This document shows, in pieces, positions 10,319 through 19,552 of a DNA stretch of 64,000 bases. The notes beneath the pieces are model-generated. The model worked only from the letters and a program-made list of their open reading frames with translations. It was not told where the DNA came from and made no database searches. The stretch is from Ichthyophis bannanicus (taxonomy: Eukaryota > Chordata > Amphibia > Gymnophiona > Ichthyophiidae): contig CM066043.1 of NCBI GenBank assembly GCA_033557465.1, positions 109,110,278 through 109,174,277 on the forward strand, in the 5' to 3' direction. Position numbers and translations under genes: made by a program. How positions within the stretch are numbered: the stretch's first letter is position 1; each line of letters opens with the position of its first letter.

Positions 10319-10507
10319 AGACTGAGCAAGATGGCACCCTTGGGCGGGAAGGGGACCGCGCATGCGCGCTGCAATTCCCAAAGGCTTTCTTTGAATGCTG
10401 GGGAAATTGCTCCGTGAGGGCTCCGTCGGTGCCGACGTCACCCATATGTGAGGACTGATTCCTGCTGCTCCTGGAGAACACCTGTTACAGGTGAGTAACT
10501 ACTCTTT
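10319..10507 (+). repeat. A1 right terminal repeat
   Basis: It is the inverted partner of the left repeat: CAAGATGGC at 10327-10335, GGCGGGAA at 10343-10350 and CGCGCATGCGCG at 10357-10368, then GTGAGGACTGATTCCTGCTG. It ends in an extension absent from the left end, CACCTGTTACAGGTGAGTAA followed by CTACTCTTT. CAG followed by GTGAGT at 10491 is a textbook 5' splice donor, and CACCTG with CAGGTG forms a palindromic pair. Confidence 0.88.
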
Positions 10508-10552
10508 CCTGCTGTCCTTGGAGAACACCTGTTATAGGTGAGTAACTACACC
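10508..10552 (+). repeat. Displaced right tip of A0
   Basis: CCTGCTGTCCTTGGAGAACA and the following CCTGTTATAGGTGAGTAAC repeat the right end of A1 with differences. They continue the A0 repeat that breaks off at 4785. From 10553 to 10787 I see only unremarkable sequence, which fits intron. Confidence 0.85.
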
Positions 10553-10787
10553 TTTGGCACTACCTATGCAAGACACTTTCACACCACTGTAGGAGGAAGG
10601 GGAATCGGAGCTCAATTTGGAGGGTTAGGGAGTATGATGTAATAAAAGTTGAGAACCACTGATCTGTTTTTATGAAAGCTTCTTAAGACTCCTTTATAAG
10701 GATGTGTGTGATTGGTATTTTTCATCTATTTTTGCTGCTCTGTTGGTTTTCTTTTAATTGAAACTAGAGTGAACTTTCACTTTGCAG

Positions 10788-10915
10788 ATACTGGAAGGGC
10801 TAATAGGAGAGCTTGGTGAAAAGGTGCAGAAGTGTGAATCTCAAATCCAGTTGCTGGAGAGGGAGGTGCAGAACTGCCAAGCAGATACTAATGTATGGTT
10901 TGAGGTGGTGAGCAG
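10788..10915 (+). CDS. Internal exon of a probable host gene, coiled-coil protein (upstream exon)
   Basis: The exon is flanked by CTTTGCAG (acceptor) and GTGAGG (donor). It is 128 nt, open in phase 0 on entry and leaving two bases over. It encodes ILEGLIGELGEKVQKCESQI and continues with a leucine/glutamate heptad pattern typical of coiled coil. The carried-over AG plus the first G of the next exon makes Arg, and the frame stays open. No transposon family in the window resembles it. The only family resemblance I can recall is the C-terminal coiled coil of the kinetochore protein ZWINT, and that is a memory-based guess. Confidence 0.6.
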
Positions 10916-11012
10916 GTGAGGGATGCTATAAAACATGTCTAATCTCGGGTGTATGCTTTAGGAATGTCAGACTTAAATTTAATTGTGACTGTTTCTTTGT
11001 CTTCCTCTTCAG

Positions 11013-11184
11013 GGATTTGGAACTTTTCCACCTGCTAGAGACCCTGCAGGGGGTGAGGCTTGTTTCTGCACATGATGACAAACTGGTACTAGACCTGCAG
11101 GCCAACGATTGCACCCTGATGCCTAAACCACAACCCTTGAGACTTTCTGTGTGCTGGATGCCTGAAGGAAGGATCAAGATATTA
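11013..11184 (+). CDS. Internal exon of the same probable host gene (downstream exon)
   Basis: The exon is preceded by a pyrimidine-rich tract and CTCTTCAG and followed by GTGAGT. It is 172 nt, which is one base completing the split Arg codon plus 57 codons, and it ends in phase 0. The product reads DLELFHLLETLQGVRLVSAH and continues with alternating hydrophobic strands (KLVLDL, LRLSVCWMPEGRIKIL). The layout is a short coiled coil followed by a beta-rich RWD-like fold, as in several kinetochore proteins. The LLETLQG segment recalls ZWINT. Gene identity is uncertain, but exon status is well supported by phase and splice sites. The next exon is not visible in the window. Confidence 0.6.
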
Positions 11185-11267
11185 GTGAGTTCATTCCCTT
11201 GCAATATATGAGGAGAGGGGAGTAAAGAGAGGCATCTTGAATTGTTTGCTTTGAGATTTACTAACCT

Positions 11268-11371
11268 TAAACTCAGAGACACACAAAATATAAAAAAAAT
11301 TTTGTCGGAAACTTTTCAAGGTGCGGGTTCCGACAAATTTTTTTTTTATATTTTGTGTCTCTCTGAGTTTA
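11268..11371. mobile_element. Short palindromic foldback element (MITE-like)
   Basis: Two arms, 11268-11310 and 11328-11371, are near-perfect complements (TAAACTCAGAGACACACAAA against the TTTGTGTCTCTCTGAGTTTA side) around a 17-base spacer. The arm ends read TA, which suits a Tc1/mariner-type MITE with a TA target. It lies in the intron just after the second host exon. Confidence 0.6.
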
Positions 11372-11855
11372 TGGTTATATATGTGGGGGACCAGACAGGT
11401 TTAAGAACTTTATAATATTGAGATATACTAAGGCATGCTGATCTTTAAATTCTAGTCAAGTGGAATCCCTGTTTCCAGATCTTCCTGCTAAGAGCAGTCC
11501 AGATTAGTGGGGTCATCTCCCCCTACCAGCAGATGATGGAGACAGGAAAAAATAAACAATGCCATGACGACGTTCCATACTGAATCCTTTGTGTTGGATA
11601 GTGACATAATCACTGGCTTAAAACCTGGTTCAGCTAGGGGCACCCTCCAGTATTTTCTGTCTCCAGCAGATTGTAGTTGCTGTCTTTGTGCAGCTGAGTT
11701 TTGGGGCTTTTGGAAGCCATCTTGGAGGTGCCTGCCAGTTGAGCCCAGTCACTTGGGGCCCAAAGGCATATTTGAGATACCCCTCTGGGTTGTCGTCTCT
11801 TCCTTTTTTTTCATTTTGGGTTGAACTCATATCTGAGGGCCTATGCAAGTCTTGT
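11372..11855. other. Unassigned intergenic or intronic stretch, possibly the left part of family D
   Basis: No gene is recognised. A segment near 11497 (CAGTCCAGATTAGTGGGG, then CCAGCAGATGATGGAGAC) is organised like the C family left end (CAGTTTAGTCC, then CTGGAGACTGG). It could be the left end of a fourth DIRS family whose recombinase remnant lies at 12018-12153. This is weak, because no second copy exists in the window. Confidence 0.3.
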
Positions 11856-12012
11856 TCTCCAGGAACAAGCAAGAAGTCAGTCCTCACTTATGGGTGACGT
11901 TGGCACCGACGGAGCCTGCGCGGAGCAATTCCCTAGCTTTCAAAGAAACCCTTTGGATTTGCTGCCACACTTGCGTGGTCCTCTTCTCGCCCAAGGGTGC
12001 CATCTTGCTCAA
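11856..12012 (+). mobile_element. DIRS-A left-end fragment A7
   Basis: CTCCAGGAACAAGCAAGAAG through GGTGCCATCTTGCTCAAT matches the left terminal repeat of A1 with scattered differences. It stops at the end of the repeat and has no gag leader. It is either a solo-end remnant or a heavily deleted insertion. Confidence 0.75.
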
Positions 12013-12017
12013 TCTCT

Positions 12018-12153
12018 TTGGCTTATGTCCAGGCAGACCTAAGCCTTGATGGCCATGTCACGACTCAGTGTCAGAGCTATGGGGGCATAGGTGGCTAATG
12101 TATGTTTGGTCTCCATAGAAGAGATCTGTGGGATTGCAGTGTGGTCTTTGGCC
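12018..12153 (+). pseudogene. Recombinase C-terminal remnant of a fourth DIRS family (D)
   Basis: Translation from 12018 gives LAYVQADLSLDGHVTTQ. After a single-base shift near 12069 it gives VRAMGA, a TAG, and VANVCLVSIEEICGIAVWS. This follows the order of the B6 recombinase (LPLEGHVTAHNVRAMAASMA, then ICRAATW), but it is closer to no other copy in the window. The catalytic H is Q and the region ends in TAA at 12154. From 12154 to 12316 nothing is recognised. Confidence 0.6.
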
Positions 12154-12316
12154 TAAGTTGTTGTGGTATCTGGAATCCCTATCTAGGTAGTGAGAGGTGA
12201 ATGTGTGAATCGATCTGTACTCCTGAATCTGTTTGGGGATTAGAATCCAACTCTGTTTCCCCTAGGCCCATTCTATTCTGTCCAGGCTACCAAAAAAAGG
12301 GAAGAGAATCACTCTT

Positions 12317-14797
12317 CCTTATTGTTCCTCCAGTTTAGTCCTCAACCTCTGGGTAGTGAACCTCCTCCTGCAGCTTGGAGACTGGGCATGTCAAAAACTC
12401 ATGACATCACTGGATATAGCCTTCTGGTCTCTCCCATCAGCCCCCAGTGTGTCCAGTCTCCATGCAGCAGGAGGACGTAGTGAGCTTAGCTTCTGGGCTC
12501 ACTTGGGGGAACAGATAAAGAGCATTTAGTGTGACAAATTCTATTCTGATGTTACTTTTGATTTTTACCTTTAATTTTACTTTTAATTCAGTTACCTTTG
12601 GTTAATTGGCAGTCAAGGATTAGTTCCCTTTAGTTGTTAGGAGCAAATTTCCTTATATTTACAGTAATTTTAAATTTGAGCCTGGCTCTTTAAATTCATA
12701 GCAGCTCTCTCCTTCTTCCTCCTTGTCAGTTATTTTCACTTGCTTCAGGCATTCGCCAGTGCGTATCTCTCTCCCTTGACGGTACGGAGAGAGCTCTGGT
12801 ACCCATACAGCCACACTGAAGTTGTGTGAGACGGAGCCTCTCTATTGCTGCGGGATTTAAATTTTACTCTGTGGAACCTGCTGAGCGGTCCTCACTGAGG
12901 CTGCCAGGCGCGGCAGCGTGGCTTGAGGATCGGATGACTTCAAGGCGGTAGAAGCAGCCTGCGTGGCTTTCGGCCCTGCAGGTAAGGCCTTTGGGCTCTG
13001 TCGGTATGCTGAGGCCTCCTTTTTGCAGCGGCGGCTGTTCTTGGTGCCAAAATTTGTTGGCAAAGGGGCAGCCATTTTCTCTTTAGGTATTTGGACTGCA
13101 TGGCAAGAGTTGCAGTGAGCTGTCTGTGTGAGGAAGACAGGCAGAATAGCTAGATTTTTAGGTCTAGTGTTTCTTTTGTTTGTAGGTTTTTTGAGGCTTG
13201 GGGGGGTGGATCCTCAGCTTTAAGGGGGCTGTTGTCAGTCCTCTTTATTTTTAAGTTTATTCTTAGTTTTATAGGACAGCAGTTTTGGCATTGATCTCTG
13301 ATGCCACAAGTTCTTTCCCTCCTAATCATGTCTCTGAGGAGCATCTGTTAAGTCCCAGGATATTAGGCAAGTTGCCAGCTTTTAGGTTCTTCAAGAGCAG
13401 AGCCCTAACTTGTAGGTGGAAGGAGGGACAGGCTGGAAGTGTGCTTTTGTGTATTCTCTAGTGAAAGTTGCTCAAACGCCTGTGGTTTCACAGGGACAGG
13501 TTTAGGAAACCTTAGGATATAAAAAAATATATGTTAATAATGACAGTTAAACTGTCAACCAAAAAGCGCCTGTGCTACGGTCTATGGCCACCAGAGGGCA
13601 GCTGGTACAGTCAATAGTGCCTTTCTGTGACCATGTGTTATGCAGCCATAATCAGATTGATCTCTGCAAGTCAGGGAAGAAATAACCACAGGGCCACCTC
13701 ATGGGCACTCGGGTTAGTGACTAAACAAGCAACTGTAATGTTCTGCAAATGAAGATTATATGACCAAGATTTAAAGCTCTTAACATCAGTTTCATTTGTC
13801 GGGCTCTGGTGCCCTAAAGGCCACCGGATGGCAGCGCTGCTCATGATTCACATATAGTATTCAGTGCCCCCATCCCTGGGGGGGTGGTAAAATACGAAAT
13901 CGTATTCCTCATCAGGTTCACACAGGCAGCAACCTCTAAGACCTCCACGTACAAGGTTGTCGGTGTATCCCACTCCTATTTCTCTGACTGCAAGAAGGCC
14001 GGGGGGGGGGGGTGCCTGTGTGTTTCATAGCTCCACTTAGCATGCCCTTCCCAGGAAATTCTCATCTATTTCTAGAGCCTGTGCTGTCAGAGCAGGGCTT
14101 TAAACACTTAGCAGGGGCACTGACCCGTCTGTGCCATCTTGTTAAAGGGCCCGTGCTGAGGGTGAAGAGAAGGACGTCTAGGTAGCGCAGTCTGGGGCTT
14201 AGCACTCCAAGGCGCACTGGAAGGTTTCATAGAGGAAGTCAATACTCTGTGTATGCTCCATGCATTCAGCCTATGTTCAAGCGTGCTCACTGCACTGTGT
14301 TTGGGTGACAGGTGCTGGGTCACCTGTATATGTAGATATGCATTTTGTATATGCTCTCAATGGCTTAGGCATGATTTTTGGGTGCACTCTTTGCAGAGTG
14401 AGACTGCATTTCTTTGCTCAGACTGTATTATCAGACTAAGGTAATTTCTCCAGTAATGGGGGAGATGTCGATTGTAATAAAGTGCATGAGGTCCTCATGG
14501 TGTTACATGGGGTTGGAGATGCAGTCGTGGGATGTGCTGTGGAGTGAGCTGTCCGGAGGAGGTACAGTGTCATTCACCAGTTTCCCTTTCTCTTTGGGCT
14601 TTGCTCCCAGATCCTAGCCCCTCTTTCTCTCTGATGTCCAGGATGCAAGGTCCCCGGCCCACTGGACAATCTATTCTCAGCCTTTTCTCAATGCTGGCAG
14701 AAGGACTGGGAGAGCAAGAAAGGAAGAACAGGAACCAGCACCAGCTCTGATGTCTCTCCACTGCCAGTGTTTGCTACAGTCACATATTCCCAGTCAG
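12317..14797 (+). other. C1 5' region without recognisable genes
   Basis: The first 170 bases are the terminal repeat (CTGCAGCTTGGAGACTGG, CCCCCAGTGTGTCCAGTCTC). No gag frame is readable. A GCAGCCATTTTC segment near 13065 resembles the CGGCCATTTTGG segments of C2 and C3 upstream of gag. From 13700 it aligns with C3 (AAGCTCTTAACATC; TGCCCTAAAGGCCACCGG; TTCCTCATCAGGTTC). A G run occurs near 14000. Confidence 0.6.
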
Positions 14798-15062
14798 TTA
14801 TTTATTTGAGTATACTCATAGCCCACAGGTCAGGGTGGCATACAGTGGATTACGGTATTTCTATTTCCCTTGTCCCTGAAGGGCTCACAGTTTGTTTTGG
14901 TACCTGAGGCAGAGGGTTAAGTCGCTTAATGAAGGCCAGAAGAAGGACCATCTGTGGGACCAGAAACCGCAGTTTTTATGGCCCAAGGTTGGTGGTCTCG
15001 ATTGGAATTCAACCCCTTGGTCCTCTGGCAACTTGCCTTAACCACTAGGCCGCACTGCTTCG
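14798..15062 (-). mobile_element. tRNA-derived SINE
   Basis: On the minus strand it starts GCGGCCTAGTGGTTAAGGC (A-box-like, about 15035-15053), followed by GGGGTTGAATTCC (B-box-like, about 15004-15016). A body follows that ends in an AATAAATAA-type tail near 14798. This is the arrangement of a tRNA-derived SINE with a LINE-type tail. It interrupts C1 exactly where C1 and C3 homology stops. Confidence 0.7.
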
Positions 15063-15138
15063 TGTGAGCTAGCCACAGGGCCATAGGGCCAGGTGCAGCC
15101 TGTTACTTCCAAGGCAGAGACCTTGGGGAGGTTCCGTT

Positions 15139-15500
15139 CATAAGGATACGAGAAATGCCATACTGGGTCAGACCATGCTCTTTCAGGTCCAGTATCCTGT
15201 TTACTAGGGTAGCCAATCCATGTCTTAACCTGGCTGGTTTCCAAAAACACGAATAGGCTACTCAATGCTTGTATCGGGGCAAGCGGTGGATTCATGTATG
15301 CTCATATTTTAAGGGTTCCGTTGCATGTACAACAGATGTGATGCTCTGTTGGGTTGTGTGCCTTGTAGAACATCTTGAATTGATGAAAGTTGGTATTAAA
15401 AAAAATAAAAAATAAAAATAATTTTCCAGCTTCTCTCTAATAAAAAGTTATGGACCTTTCCTCCAGGAGCTTGGCCAAAATCTTTGTTAAGCTCCGCTAC
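15139..15500 (-). mobile_element. LINE 3' fragment (CR1/L2-like), second copy
   Basis: GCCATACTGGGTCAGACCA and CCAGTATCCTGTTTAC near 15156-15206, and TTATGGACCTTTCCTCCAGG near 15450, match the 3' end of the LINE at 55357-56370 in the same order. About 130 bases of AT-rich sequence (15293-15425) interrupt the match. It is joined directly to the C1 RNase H remnant at 15501. Confidence 0.7.
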
Positions 15501-16190
15501 GTTTGGAGATCGTTTTGCACAAGGCTCTTGGAGTACAACCGACTGGAAATGCGAGCGATATGCCGGGCGTTGCAGGCATTCAAAGCTACAGTGACAGGTT
15601 GAGCGGTGCGAGTACTGTCCGACAACTCCGCGGCGGTGGCCTACATCAATCGGCAGGGCAGAACCGGAAGTGTGGCCATAGAGGCCGCGGCAGAGGGTCT
15701 GTGTGTGTGGATAGAGCTTTGGCTGGCAGCGTTTTCGGTGGCGCATGTTGCAGGTAAGGACATTGTGACGACGGATTTCCTCAGCTGGGTCCGAGTAGAT
15801 GCCAGAGAATGGGAGTGGCATCCGGAGGTGTTCGCAATGATCGGTCGCATATGGGGACAGCCAGTAAGGGACCTCATTGTAGCGTTTCACTCTGTGTAAA
15901 TGGGTCACTTCTTCAGCAGACGACGCAAAAGGAGGTCGGAAGGCATCGGCGCACTGTTTCAACGGCAGCCGTCATCCGGTCTTCTCTGTCTTTCCACCGG
16001 GGGCACTCATAAGTTGAGTGGTTCTGCGTATCAAAGCGCTTCGGGGAAACGTGTGGTTGGGGATCTCGGGCTGGCCGAGGCGCCCATGGTATGCCTGCCT
16101 CATGCAGTTGCTCGACGGGAATCCATGGAGGTTTCTGACATTGGAGATTCTGTTGCTACGGAGTTCCCTTCGAATGCCTCAGGTGGATCG
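15501..16190 (+). pseudogene. DIRS-C RNase H and methylase remnant (C1)
   Basis: The sequence reads LEYNRLEMRAICRALQAF, a stop, then VRVLSDNSAAVAYINRQGRT, and continues through AHVAGKDIVTTDFLSWVRVD. This matches the C2 RNase H (VLSDIATTVAYINRQGG). The methylase-like part (about 15970-16150) has drifted but keeps codons for a PW-Y core. The N-terminal half with the first catalytic Asp is missing at the LINE junction. It is inactive. Confidence 0.75.
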
Positions 16191-17225
16191 TTTTTTGCTT
16201 ACGAGGTGGCCAATGAAAGGGCAAGCTTAAGGAAAAAGAGTTGCTCGACAGCAGTCTTTGCCACCTTGCCGCAAAAAAAAAAAAAAGTCCCTTGCATATG
16301 TGCGTATATGGCGCATCTTTGAGGACGGGTGCTCGCGGAGGCACGCTCGCGCGACAATGGTGTCAGTTCCCTTGGTATTAAGTTTTCTACAGGACGGGTT
16401 TGGAAAAGGCAGGTCCTGGAGAGTTCAGTTAGCAGCTCTGTCTTGCTATAGGGGCAAAGGAAAGGGAGTGGCTCTCATGCACAGGTCAATGTGGTACGCT
16501 TTCTCAGGCAGTTACCAGACTGTAGCCCTGTCGTAGGATATTAATTCCACTGGGGAAGCTCAAGTTGGTTTTAGGAGCGTTAGCTAGCGCGCCATTGGGG
16601 CCCTTGCAACAGGCATAGGTTAAGGGTTTTGCCTTGAAGACGGTATGTTTGATGGTCATCTGTTCGGCGAGGTGATTTTCGGATTTGCAGGCGTTGACCT
16701 GTCTCCAGACAGAAGGTGGCCTCGTGGCTGGTTCTGTCGTTGCCAAAGGTGGTTTCTACGTTCACCTAACTAAAATGGGCTCTCTTCCAGCGCTAGGTGC
16801 GGCGGAGGGGAGCGTATTGAACCATAGTTTGCGCTGTTAGAACGTCAAGAGTGCTGCGGCAGTGTTTAAAGGTTTCAGAAATGTTCGCAAGACGGATCGT
16901 CAATCTTCGGGGTGTTCGGAGTGCCCCGCAAAGGGAAGCGGCGGCGAAGGAGTCCATTTCTGGATGGATTGGAGGGGCGAGTGCGTCAGCTTGTCTTCTG
17001 CGGGACCGTACAGTCCCAGGGAACTTATGAGCTCACTCTATCAGAGTGGAAGCGTCTTCTTGGACGGAGCACAGTTTGGTTTCGCCAGTGGACATCTTTA
17101 GGGAGGCCTCTTGGTTGTCTCTCCATACCTTCAGTAAGCACTACCGCCTAGATGTTCTGGCGGCTAAGGATGCCGTTTTCAGGGAGGCGGTGTTGAGATC
17201 CGGCTGGAAAGGTCCCTCCCAATGA
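16190..17225 (+). pseudogene. DIRS-C tyrosine recombinase remnant (C1)
   Basis: The nucleotide order follows the C2 recombinase: an RVQLAALSCYRGKGKG segment near 16420, a stretch with poly-A slippage near 16274, a KGSGGEG-type segment near 16930 matching the KGEAAAKA of C2, and a tail with CACTACCGCCTAGATGTTC that corresponds to HYRLDV. The frame is broken many times, so no enzyme is encoded. Confidence 0.7.
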
Positions 17226-17247
17226 TTACTGCTCTGATACATCCCAG

Positions 17248-17290
17248 AGGTTGAGGACTAAACTGGAGGAACAATAAGGAAATAGGAAAT
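17248..17290 (+). repeat. C1 internal complementary region, truncated by B1
   Basis: AGAGGTTGAGGACTAAACTG through ACAATAAGGAAATAGGAAAT is the complement of the C1 left end plus the start of the right-end half. The corresponding C2 sequence continues GAAATTACACTAACCTGG, which is missing here because B1 begins at 17291. Confidence 0.75.
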
Positions 17291-17670
17291 CTCCAGGAAC
17301 AAGCAGGAATGTAGTCTTCACATATGGGTATCGTCGGTACCGATGGAGCCTGCGTGGGAACGCTCCCCAGTGTCCAATTAGAAAGCTTTTGGGAGCATCC
17401 CACAGTGCCTGCGTGCTGCCTTCCTGCCTTTCCCAACTGCCTCTCTCCAGTTCTTCGTTTTCCGCGGAGCCAGCAGGTTGTCGTTCGTGTCACCGCAGAA
17501 AAATTTTCTTATTCTCCTTCTTTTTTGTGGTCGCGTCTGCCTTCCCTTGACGCTATACCGATACTGCCGGTTCTTTCTTTCTTTTGAAAAAAAAAATACA
17601 TTTTTTTCCAAACCTTTTTTCTTCAGGTGCACGCGCCATTTTGGGCCTTAGGCCCAAATTTTCCCTTACT

Positions 17671-19552
17671 ATGGAAAAACCCGCCTCGGGTTTCAAGAAG
17701 TGTGGTGCTACCATCTCCGTCACCGACACCCATGAGTGGTGTCTTAAATGTTTAGGTCCTGACCACTCCACTTCGGAGTGTATGGCCTGTGCCATGATGT
17801 CCAAGAGGGGTCGACAGAACTGGGCTTCTAAGCTCAGCACCCTTTTTCCCTCCGATGCAGCCTCTGTGGCATTGACGTCTTCCAGGGCTTCGTCTTCCTC
17901 CCATGGATCTCAGGTAACTAAACATAAGTCTGGCCGGTCCTCAAAGGGTAGATCTCCTTCCAAGCATCGAGATGCCTCTGGCGTTGCCCTTGAGGGTTCT
18001 GTACCGGCAAAATTGCCCCGGTGGGAGGCTTCAGCTTCCAAAGCATTATCGGGGCTCCAGGATGTTCTCTAGGCCTCAACCTCGACAGAACTACTGATGC
18101 CATGCTCTGGGGTACCGGCTGCTTTCTCCGGTACCGATACCCAGGCATCGGCAGCGTCGATAGACCAGAGGTTCCTGGCTATTGAACGCAGTCTGGCAGC
18201 TCTCCTTGCGGCATAGACACCCACAGAACTGCGTCAGATGGTTCAAACAGTATCGGCACCGGTACCGATAGCATCGACATCGGTGTCTGCATTCCCGGCA
18301 CCCAGTCAAGCCATGCCTTTCGGTACCGATACACCAGTACCGATTTCCCCCGGCACCAACTTCGGTCGTTATGGGTATCGTGCTCTACAAGAGCATCCGG
18401 ACAGAAGGTACTTTGAATCCTCGGAGGAGTCTGAGGATTCTGACAGCTCCGTCGGTACCGGAGTACTTCTCCCCGAGGAGCCTTCCTCTCCCAAACGTAG
18501 GATGTCTCCTCCAGAAGATATCTCCTTTCAGGAGATCGCTGCTGATCGCTGGAAGTAGCAGGATATAAGTGTACACTAAATAAATAAAGGATTTTATCAG
18601 GGAGGTGGCTCGAGGTCTCTCCATTACTGTGGCTCCTGAAACAGAGCCCAGGGCAAAGGAGTTGGAGATTCTACAATATCCAAAGGCTCCTAAGGAGGCA
18701 GCTACTTTACCTATCCATGAGATCTTACATGATCTCATGTTAAGAATGTGGGAAACACCTCTTACCACCTCTCCTCACACTCGTAGACTGGATACCATGT
18801 ATCGAGTACCTCCGTGTCCTGGCTTCCAGAAGACTCAGCTTCCTCACCACTCTATTGTATTGGAATCAGCTATGAGAAGGATCAGAAGTGCAAAGAGGCA
18901 TGCTTCTAATCCTCCAGGACATGAGTGTCGAACTTTGGATGCCTTTGGACGTCGTACTTTCCATGCTTCCATGCTTTCTGCCAGGATCAGTTCCTATATT
19001 TTATATATGGGAATGTTCTTTAAGGAAGTCACAGGGGATTTAGAGGTTTTGAGCCGCCTTCTTCCTGAAGATAAGAGGCAAGATTTTCTCACTCTGGTTA
19101 AACATGCCCAGGATGTTTCTAAATTTGTCAATCGTGCAGCTTTTGACTGTTTTGAGTGCATAAGCAGAACCCCTGCCATTGCCATAGGTGCATGTAGAAT
19201 TGCCTGGCTCCAGGCATCCGATTTGGAGCTCTGGGTACAGGACAAACTGGGCAACATCCCTTGTACAGATGAGAATCTATTCGGCAAAAATTGGCAAGAA
19301 AAAGCCAATGAGTTGTATGCTGACAACTCCACTTTGGATAGATTATCCAAAGCCACAGCTGATCCTGCAAGGAAGAAAACTTTCAAGAAACCATTCTTCT
19401 CCAAAAAGAAGAGGTTTTATCCCTCTTATTCTCAGCAGGGACGTTCTGCAGGTCAACCTGTCCGGAAGAGTCAGCAACCACCTAAACAAAGGGAAGCAAA
19501 GACTGCTAAGCCTCAACTGTCTCGGCAGTCTCAGCCTCCGCCTTCCATCTAG
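17671..19552 (+). pseudogene. DIRS-B gag-like ORF1 (B1)
   Basis: The ATG at 17671 starts MEKPASGFKKCGATISVTDT and a cysteine cluster (CLKCLGPDH, then CMAC) equivalent to that of family A. It stops at 18070 (TAG) but resumes at 18238-18558 (RRYFESSEESEDS; KRRMSPPED). A small AT-rich insertion lies near 18560-18600. The core at 18605-19552 reads LMLRMWETPLTTSPHTRRLD, CPGFQKTQLPHHS and YMGMFFKEVTGDL, with a basic tail ending PPPSI. Breaks near 18070 and 18560 inactivate it. Confidence 0.82.

Larger units (their letters stand above)
4786..10507 (+). mobile_element. DIRS-A element A1, both ends present
   Basis: This is a full-length DIRS element of about 5.7 kb with left terminal repeat, gag, pol, recombinase, ICR (10141-10238) and right terminal repeat (10319-10507). 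It inserted into the right terminal repeat of A0. The junctions are GACTGATT followed by CTCC on the left and ACTCTTT followed by CCTG on the right. They share T residues, as expected for recombinase strand exchange without target duplication. The coding regions carry about one frameshift per gene plus a nonsense codon in the recombinase, so A1 is defective but not very old. Confidence 0.92.
12317..17290 (+). mobile_element. DIRS-C element C1, interrupted and degraded
   Basis: The left end CCTTATTGTTCCTCCAGTTT starts at 12317. Its complement (TTGAGGACTAAACTGGAGGA, then ACAATAAGG) occurs at 17251-17279 as the start of the ICR, fixing the element's extent. Between them lie about 2.4 kb of 5' region, a SINE, a LINE fragment, RNase H/methylase and recombinase remnants. 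Part of the 5' region (13700-14787) is homologous to 42420-43440 in C3. The ICR is cut by B1 at 17291, and the right end is not found. RT is missing altogether. Confidence 0.8.

Noticed and set aside
11497..11570. A definite left end for family D
   Set aside because: It resembles C ends only in layout. With no second copy or ICR to pair it with, it stays an unassigned stretch.
14998..15062. Possible tRNA gene on the minus strand
   Set aside because: A- and B-box-like sequences are present but no cloverleaf can be drawn. It is the head of a SINE with a LINE-type tail.
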